NCBI GenBank assembly: GCA_905236325.1
Contig: CAJOPJ010000114.1
Span: 1-11,616 of the forward strand
Length of the DNA: 11,616 bases
Direction of reading: 5' to 3'
Source of the DNA: an uncultured Selenomonadaceae bacterium
Lineage (GTDB): Bacteria; Bacillota; Negativicutes; Selenomonadales; Selenomonadaceae
Both the position numbers and the translations under genes were made by a program. Below, piece after piece: positions 6,156-11,616 of this stretch. Numbering within the stretch: the first letter of the stretch is position 1; each line of letters begins with the position of its first letter. Below the pieces are notes generated by a model. That model saw only the letters and a program-made list of their open reading frames with translations. It was not told where the DNA came from and ran no database searches.

Positions 6156-9100
6156 TTGAATAAAATTTTGAAGGCATTAAGTGCTACGCTTTTGGCAACA
6201 GCAATCGGTGGCGGTGCTTATGTCAATTCACAGCAAGCAGAACTTTTACAAAAAGCCGTAACGACTGTTGAAGAACAAGCTACAAAAAAAATTGGTACGC
6301 AGGTAAAAATTGGCAAGGTAGATGTTCGCGAATTGAAATTTTCTGCACTTCAAAGCAGTGCGCTTATCCTCCATGATGTTGAAGTTTTTGACAAAAATAA
6401 TCAATCAATCGCGCAGGTTGATAATGCTGAGGTAAATTTTAAATTGCTTTTGTTGACAGAAGACCCTGCCGGCGCAATCAGTGAAATCAATATTGACGGC
6501 GCAAATGTTAATATTCAAAAGCGCGATGATGATTCTTGGAACTTTAATGATATTGAACTTGAAACCGAAGGTGAATCGACTTTTGGTGCAAAAATAAATA
6601 TACAAAATGCGTCGCTGAATGTGCAATTTGACGGCAACAAAGTTGAAGTTGAAGATATTTCTGCTGAACTTGATTGTGCTGATTTAAACGCCATTGATAC
6701 CAAAGTCAGCGCTAAGGCTTTAGGCAGTCAAATTGAAGCTTCGGGAACTGTCGGCATTGAAAATCAAAATATTCATGCGCGAATTGACACAGTAAATCTT
6801 GATGAAGTTTTGGATTTTTTGCCGGAAAATACATTGCCGGAAAACTTTGAAATAATAAATGGTGAAGTCAAAAATGTTGGCTTGCATATTCAGCGCAATG
6901 ATGAAATTTTAAAATATTTTGGCGCGGCTGATGTTGCTGATTGTGCAGTTAAAATTGAAGATACCAAAATTGAGGATATAAGCGGCTCGGCGACTTTTAA
7001 TAACAGCGAAGTTGTTTTTTATGCCAGCGCAACTGCAAATTCTCAGCAGGCTTATTGTTCAGGCACTGTCTATCTCGATACCGATGAAGTTTTTTTTGAT
7101 GTAAATGCTAAATCTGAAAGTTTTGCGCCGAGTGCAATTATTCAAAATCTTGGAATTGAAGGCGCGGCGAAATTTAATGCGCACATTTCAGGTACTGTAA
7201 AAAATCCTCAAGTTGAAGGCTTAATAAGTTCCGACTATTTGGCTTATGAAAATTATCAACTGCAAAATGTTGAAACCAAAGTTCGCTACAATGGCGATGA
7301 AATTTTTCTTTCGGACTTGAACGCTACAACTTTCGGCGGCAAAATCACCGGCGAAGGCGTTATAAAAATTTCAGACTTAAGTTACAGTGCGCATATTCAA
7401 GCTGAAAATCTAAACACTGCTCAGCTGAAAAATTTTGCTGACTTAGATTTAAATTTAACCGGCTTTTGTTCAGGTGATGTCGCAATTAAAGGCACTTCGA
7501 CTGACAGTTCTACATTGGTGGCTTATGGCAAAGTTTCTGCCGAAAATGTCAAAGTTCAAGATTTTTCAGTTTCGGCTTTGGAAAGTTCATTTCACTTCGC
7601 TGATTCTGATTTGACTATTGACAATTTAAAAGCAAATTTGTCAAGTCACGGCGCAGTCGGAGCCAATGGAAAATTGGAAATTGATAATGGAAATTTAGAC
7701 TTGAATTTTTATGCGGCGCATATTGATTTGTCTATGCTGGAGCAGTTTGATGAAAATATTTCAGTCGGCGGCTTGGCTGATTTAATCGGCTCAGTTCAAG
7801 GAAATTTGAATAATCCCAACATTGATTTAAAAATTTCTGCAGTTGACAGCAGTAAGCGCGGCGGTTATAAAGGCGAAATTTTTGAACAGCCTTATGATTC
7901 AGTAAAACTTTCCGCAAAAGGCAGTCTTGAAAACTTGAATATTGAAACTTTCGATCTTGAGCGCGGCGGAAAAATTGTTTGGACTGTTAAGCAAGGCACA
8001 ATAGGCTTAACCGGCGAAAAAAATATAAATCTTGAATTGCAGACAACCGATGCACGCCTTGAAGATATTATTGCCTATGCTTTTCCGGAACTTGCCGCAA
8101 CAGGTAATCTTTCAAATGTTGTAAAAATCACCGGCACAGCAGATAAACCACAAGTCAGCGGCGAAATTGATTTTAAGCGCGGCAGTTATCAAGGCTTTTT
8201 AATCAGCAACATTCGCGGCAAATATTTTTTTGAAGATAATCTGCTAAGACTTCAAGATTTTGAAATACTTGCGCCGCTGGCTGACGCGCGGCTGAATGGC
8301 ACATTCGACACTGCAACCAACAAGCTGAATTTTATTGTCGAAGGCAGTAATTTAAGTCTTGAACGCTTGCAAACTATTTTTCCGCGCGAATATTCCATTG
8401 AAGGCGATTTAAATTTTGAAGGCGTTTTGTCGGGGACTATTCAAGAGCCTTATTTTTCAGGTGTTACATCTGCCGATTTACTAAAATTAAATGGCGTTGA
8501 ACTTACAGATGTTCGCGGCTCTGCAAAATTAAATGGCTATGATCTGCAACTTGAGGAAGTGACTTTTAAGCAAGGCGAGGGCGTTTTCAATTTGACAGGT
8601 TCAACAAATTTACAAACCAGATTTACCAGCCTTAACGCCACGCTGACTGACGCTGATATTCCTGCGTTGCTTGCAATTTCTGGCATTGAAAGCGATATTG
8701 TAACAGGCAAATTAAATGCTACCGCTGATTTTAGCGGTACGCTTGATAAACCTGCAGGTCATTTAATTGGTTCGGTTTCACAAGGCTATATTGGCGGCTA
8801 TGACTTGCACAATGTCAATCTGGATTTATTGCTTATCAATGATAATATTTTTGTGCGCAATCTTGACGGCTTACAAGGCAATGAAGGCATATTTAAAGTC
8901 GGCGGCTACTTAAAAATAAATGGTCCTATCAATCTGAATTTGACTTCGGACAATTTAAATTTAGCTATTATTCCTGCCTGCGCCGGTTTGGATAAAGATT
9001 TTGCTAATGGTTTGTTTAGTGTTAATGCCACTGTGCAAGGTCTTATGTCAAATCCAACTGCCGATATTGATATTGCTGCGAAAGGCGACTTCAAAGGCGC

Positions 9101-10574
9101 AACTTTTGATAGCCTTATTGCGGATATTTCCTTCAACAACTGGGCTTTTGATATTAAAAATCTTGAATTGAAACGCACCATTGCCGATAAAACATATCGC
9201 TTAGCTGCTGAAGGCGTTTTGCCGATTCAAGCCTTCACTGTCCGCAGTAAAAATCAAAGACTAAGTTCTGCTGAACAACTTAATTTAACTGTTTCGCTTG
9301 ATGAAGCTGATTTATCTTTATTGCCGCACCTTAGCGATTATGTTGCTTGGGCTGTCGGAACTATGGGCGGTAGTTTAAAAATTACAGGCGCAGCGCAAAA
9401 TCCTGTTATCAACGGCAAAATAACTTTGGCTGACGGCACTGTCAAAATCAAAGGCATGAAGTCCTTAATTGAACATATAAATATTTCTACGCTGTTTTCA
9501 GGTTCGCGCTTTGATATTGAAAATTGTGCGATGAACATTGGCGGCGGAACCTTATCAGCAGACGGCGGCTTTAATTTTGCCAATTTTGATTTAAAGGATT
9601 ATAATTTCAATCTGAAAGCCGATAATCTTTCAATCGACAGCGACTTTTTCACAGGTCCATTGAACGCTGATTTTGCTTTGACTGAATTTAAATTCCGACA
9701 GCGCGATCCAAAAATCCCGCCAAAGACTTTGCCAAAACTTTCCGGCAATATTGATTTAAAAAATTGCCTGTTCAGCGTGCCTTCAATTCCTGATTCCGAC
9801 GACGAACTTCCACATCTTTTGCTTGATATAAATTTAAATCTTGGCGATAAAGTTCATTTTTACAGTTCAAGGCTTTATGATATGTATCTTACCGGTTCGG
9901 CGCACTTTGAACGCTCAACGCGTCATCCTAAAACCTCCGGTATTATTTCTGTAAAACGCGGCGGAACTATTACCTATTTGCAAACTGTTTTTGACATTCG
10001 CGAAGGCGAAATTCATTTCAATCAGCAAGATAGTTTTATGCCGACAGTTCACTTCGCCGCAGAAACTAAATTGACGCGAACTAAAATTTATCTGCTTGCC
10101 GAAGGACCAATTGGCAAAGACACCATTGAGTTTAAACTTACTTCCAATCCGGAAATGAGCCAAACTGAAATTATGCAGCTTTTGACTTTCCGCGAAGCCT
10201 ACGATCAAGGAAGAACTAATTTTACAGCGCAGGACGCATTGGCACTTGGTTTGCAAATGAGCGTCCTTTCCGAAATTGAAGATACCATCAAGCGCAATTT
10301 CGGCTTGGATAAATTTTTAGTTTCGCGTGGCAGTGGCTCTGCCTTTGAAAACAATTTTTCAGATGTTGAAGGCGCACGCCGCGATAATGAATTTAATATT
10401 TCACTCGGCAAATATATCACTGATAAAATTATGCTTCGCTACACACAAGGCATAAATGGCGACCAAATAAAACGCTATGGCTTGCAGTATGACTTTAATG
10501 ACAACTGGGGCGCAACCTTTGAACGCGAAGGCAATGATTATATTTTTGGGCTTGAGATGAGATATAATTTCTAG
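6156..10574 (+). CDS. tamB: TamB-like translocation/assembly module protein (AsmA-like, DUF490 C-terminus)
   Basis: This 1472-residue protein is built to span the periplasm. It has an N-terminal membrane anchor (about residues 6-22), an AsmA-like N-terminal region (about 25-130, with the DDDSWNFNDI signature of the family), a long series of beta-rich modules of about 101 residues each (246-1078), and a TamB C-terminal domain (about 1060-1472) ending in an aromatic-terminated strand (LEMRYNF) suited to contact an Omp85 barrel. In proteobacteria TamB works with TamA in outer-membrane protein insertion and, with other AsmA-like proteins, in phospholipid transport between membranes. In Negativicutes it lies beside bamA and contributes to outer-membrane stability. 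It is longer than E. coli TamB (about 1260 residues). The start chosen is TTG 6156, since AAAGGTGG (6139-6146) is 9 nt upstream; the in-frame TTG at 6135 lies upstream of that site and close to the predicted transcript start. The Omp85 gene follows after 43 nt. Confidence 0.92.
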   Translation: MNKILKALSATLLATAIGGGAYVNSQQAELLQKAVTTVEEQATKKIGTQVKIGKVDVRELKFSALQSSALILHDVEVFDKNNQSIAQVDNAEVNFKLLLLTEDPAGAISEINIDGANVNIQKRDDDSWNFNDIELETEGESTFGAKINIQNASLNVQFDGNKVEVEDISAELDCADLNAIDTKVSAKALGSQIEASGTVGIENQNIHARIDTVNLDEVLDFLPENTLPENFEIINGEVKNVGLHIQRNDEILKYFGAADVADCAVKIEDTKIEDISGSATFNNSEVVFYASATANSQQAYCSGTVYLDTDEVFFDVNAKSESFAPSAIIQNLGIEGAAKFNAHISGTVKNPQVEGLISSDYLAYENYQLQNVETKVRYNGDEIFLSDLNATTFGGKITGEGVIKISDLSYSAHIQAENLNTAQLKNFADLDLNLTGFCSGDVAIKGTSTDSSTLVAYGKVSAENVKVQDFSVSALESSFHFADSDLTIDNLKANLSSHGAVGANGKLEIDNGNLDLNFYAAHIDLSMLEQFDENISVGGLADLIGSVQGNLNNPNIDLKISAVDSSKRGGYKGEIFEQPYDSVKLSAKGSLENLNIETFDLERGGKIVWTVKQGTIGLTGEKNINLELQTTDARLEDIIAYAFPELAATGNLSNVVKITGTADKPQVSGEIDFKRGSYQGFLISNIRGKYFFEDNLLRLQDFEILAPLADARLNGTFDTATNKLNFIVEGSNLSLERLQTIFPREYSIEGDLNFEGVLSGTIQEPYFSGVTSADLLKLNGVELTDVRGSAKLNGYDLQLEEVTFKQGEGVFNLTGSTNLQTRFTSLNATLTDADIPALLAISGIESDIVTGKLNATADFSGTLDKPAGHLIGSVSQGYIGGYDLHNVNLDLLLINDNIFVRNLDGLQGNEGIFKVGGYLKINGPINLNLTSDNLNLAIIPACAGLDKDFANGLFSVNATVQGLMSNPTADIDIAAKGDFKGATFDSLIADISFNNWAFDIKNLELKRTIADKTYRLAAEGVLPIQAFTVRSKNQRLSSAEQLNLTVSLDEADLSLLPHLSDYVAWAVGTMGGSLKITGAAQNPVINGKITLADGTVKIKGMKSLIEHINISTLFSGSRFDIENCAMNIGGGTLSADGGFNFANFDLKDYNFNLKADNLSIDSDFFTGPLNADFALTEFKFRQRDPKIPPKTLPKLSGNIDLKNCLFSVPSIPDSDDELPHLLLDINLNLGDKVHFYSSRLYDMYLTGSAHFERSTRHPKTSGIISVKRGGTITYLQTVFDIREGEIHFNQQDSFMPTVHFAAETKLTRTKIYLLAEGPIGKDTIEFKLTSNPEMSQTEIMQLLTFREAYDQGRTNFTAQDALALGLQMSVLSEIEDTIKRNFGLDKFLVSRGSGSAFENNFSDVEGARRDNEFNISLGKYITDKIMLRYTQGINGDQIKRYGLQYDFNDNWGATFEREGNDYIFGLEMRYNF
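6891..9389 (+). repeat. Protein-level repeat modules of about 101 residues inside TamB
   Basis: A recurrent G-(T/N/A/L)-x-x-x-x-P-x-x-x-G-x-(I/V) signature marks module starts at residues 346 (GTVKNPQ), 446 (GTSTDSS), 549 (GNLNNPN), 660 (GTADKPQ), 760 (GTIQEPY), 861 (GTLDKPA), 962 (GLMSNPT) and 1078 (GAAQNPV). A degenerate copy lies near 246 (QRNDEIL). Spacings are 100, 100, 103, 111, 100, 101, 101 and 116 residues. DNA-level identity between modules is low, so these are old duplications or structurally constrained units. Confidence 0.7.
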
Positions 10575-10617
10575 ATTTCAAATTAGAAGTGTTTAGTTGA
10601 TTAAGGAGGAAATATTT

Positions 10618-11616
10618 TTGAAATATCGCAGAAAACTCAAGAAAAAGCGTTTGGCTGTGGCAATACTTACATTGTTAAGTTTGCCAATGGCTTTCGGCTT
10701 TTCAGATTCTAAAACACTGGTTTCGCCGGCAAGCGAAGTAGTTACGCAGGAAAATTCAGTCGATAATCAGAACACTCAAACTACAACTGAAACTGTGCCG
10801 ACTCAACCTGAAAATCAGTCGGCTCAACCTGAAAATCAACCTGCGCGTCCTAATTCAGATTCAGCAATGCGCGAACATTTAAAGCCCTATGAAGGCAAGC
10901 AAATTGTTGAAGTCAATTTTGAAGGCTCGACAGATTCAGTTTTGCCAACAGTAAAAGCAGCAGTGCTTTCCAGAGTCGGCGATGACTTCAGCGTTGATAT
11001 TTCAATGCGCGACAGGCAGTCAATAATTGATACAGGTTATTTTTATGAAGCTTATCAAACAATTCAGGAGGTGCCGGAAGGAGTTATATTAACCTACCAC
11101 ATGATACAAAATCCTGTGCTGAAAAAAGTAGAAATAACCGGTAGCACTGTCTATACTGTTAGGGAATTGCAGGAACTTTTGACTGTTCAAACCGGACAAA
11201 TTCTGAACAACAAAACTTTGCACGACAACATAACAGCAATTCAGGAAAAATATCACACCGACGGCTATATCAGAATGAAAATTGCCGATATGAACATTTC
11301 AGAAAGCGGAGTGCTGACTTTAAAAATAAATGAAGGCGTATTGGAAGGTTACTCAGTCAAAGGCAATCAAAAAACTAAAGATTATGTAATCCTGCGCGAA
11401 ATGCGACAAAAAGTCGGCGAGCCATTCAACGCAAAATTGGCAAGGCGCAGTATGGAACGCGTCTACAATCTTGGCTTTTTTGAAGATGTAAATGTCAAGA
11501 TGAACAGCGGCGTTGAACCAAACGCAATAATTTTGGAAATTGAAGTTAAAGAACGCCGAACCGGAACATTTGCTATTGGAGCCGGCTATAGTACTCAAGA
11601 TGGCTTGATTGGTATG
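10618..11616 (+). CDS. bamA: Omp85-family outer-membrane protein, N-terminal part (BamA/TamA), cut by the right edge
   Basis: The first 333 residues of an outer-membrane barrel assembly protein are present with no stop before the window ends. A signal peptide (about residues 1-30: MKYRRKLKKKRLAVAILTLL...) is followed by a Gln/Pro/Asn/Thr-rich linker (about 36-85). Three POTRA domains then lie at about 92-163, 164-241 and 242-314; the third contains the typical GNQKTKDYVILREM and VYNLGFFEDV motifs. The barrel begins after VKERRTG at about 315-320. BamA inserts beta-barrel proteins into the outer membrane; TamA is the TamB partner in proteobacteria and also has three POTRAs. Given the position after tamB in a Firmicute-like genome, BamA is the likelier name, but the visible part cannot decide. 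The start is TTG at 10618, with a perfect AAGGAGGA (10603-10610) 7 nt upstream. No terminator lies between it and tamB, so co-transcription is expected. Confidence 0.88.
   Translation, partial: MKYRRKLKKKRLAVAILTLLSLPMAFGFSDSKTLVSPASEVVTQENSVDNQNTQTTTETVPTQPENQSAQPENQPARPNSDSAMREHLKPYEGKQIVEVNFEGSTDSVLPTVKAAVLSRVGDDFSVDISMRDRQSIIDTGYFYEAYQTIQEVPEGVILTYHMIQNPVLKKVEITGSTVYTVRELQELLTVQTGQILNNKTLHDNITAIQEKYHTDGYIRMKIADMNISESGVLTLKINEGVLEGYSVKGNQKTKDYVILREMRQKVGEPFNAKLARRSMERVYNLGFFEDVNVKMNSGVEPNAIILEIEVKERRTGTFAIGAGYSTQDGLIGM
10802..10838 (+). repeat. 16-bp direct repeat in the Omp85 linker
   Basis: CTCAACCTGAAAATCA occurs exactly at 10802-10817 and again at 10823-10838, a 21-bp (seven-codon) period. 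It encodes two QPENQ units of the Gln/Pro/Asn-rich linker between signal peptide and first POTRA. Copy-number change here would stay in frame. Confidence 0.85.

Noticed and set aside
1..11616. CRISPR array, insertion sequence, tRNA/rRNA genes, phage or defence genes
   Set aside because: No regular spacer-repeat array, transposase-like frame, tRNA-like cloverleaf or nuclease/toxin motif was seen on either strand. Remaining gaps are short and explained by promoters and terminators.

Overview
The window looks like chromosomal DNA from a diderm Firmicute, most likely class Negativicutes (Selenomonas/Phascolarctobacterium-like). This is inferred from two things. Ribosome-binding sites are strong and Firmicute-like, start codons include several TTG, and the DNA is AT-rich. 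At the same time the window encodes outer-membrane biogenesis machinery: a TamB-type protein followed by an Omp85 protein. No rRNA, tRNA or marker gene is present, so the genus cannot be fixed.

Layout, left to right. (1) Positions 1-483, minus strand: the remains of a Gly/Asn/Thr-rich, RTX/adhesin-like surface-protein gene. It runs off the left edge and appears frameshifted near its 5' end. (2) 562-2810, plus strand: a two-gene respiratory module, ending at a clear terminator (2826-2851). It pairs a Tat-exported, probably lipid-anchored FAD-dependent reductase of the fumarate reductase/3-ketosteroid dehydrogenase superfamily with a membrane-anchored NrfH/NapC-like cytochrome carrying five CxxCH haem sites. 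(3) 2862-3979: a universal stress protein and a DedA-family membrane protein, between a near-consensus promoter and a long-stem terminator. The 42-nt gap between the two genes is three imperfect 14-bp tandem repeats. (4) 4011-6093: a promoter-to-terminator unit of two secreted proteins built from CsgG/FlgT-like modules. (5) 6095 to the right edge: promoter, a 1472-residue TamB-like protein, then the first 333 residues of an Omp85 (BamA/TamA) protein with three POTRA domains.

How the genes may work together. The flavoprotein and cytochrome would pass electrons from menaquinol across the outer face of the inner membrane to a small organic acceptor. The acceptor is unknown, because the usual fumarate-binding motifs appear altered. 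The right half (regions 4 and 5) looks like the 5' edge of an outer-membrane biogenesis cluster, in which TamB bridges the periplasm, the Omp85 protein inserts outer-membrane barrels, and the CsgG/FlgT-like pair is a plausible but unproven periplasmic or outer-membrane partner.

The points most worth following up are the atypical active site of the flavoprotein, the pentahaem cytochrome, the FlgT-like pair with no flagellar context, the roughly 101-residue periodicity of TamB, and the three-POTRA Omp85 beside TamB. I found no CRISPR array, insertion sequence, RNA gene or defence system.
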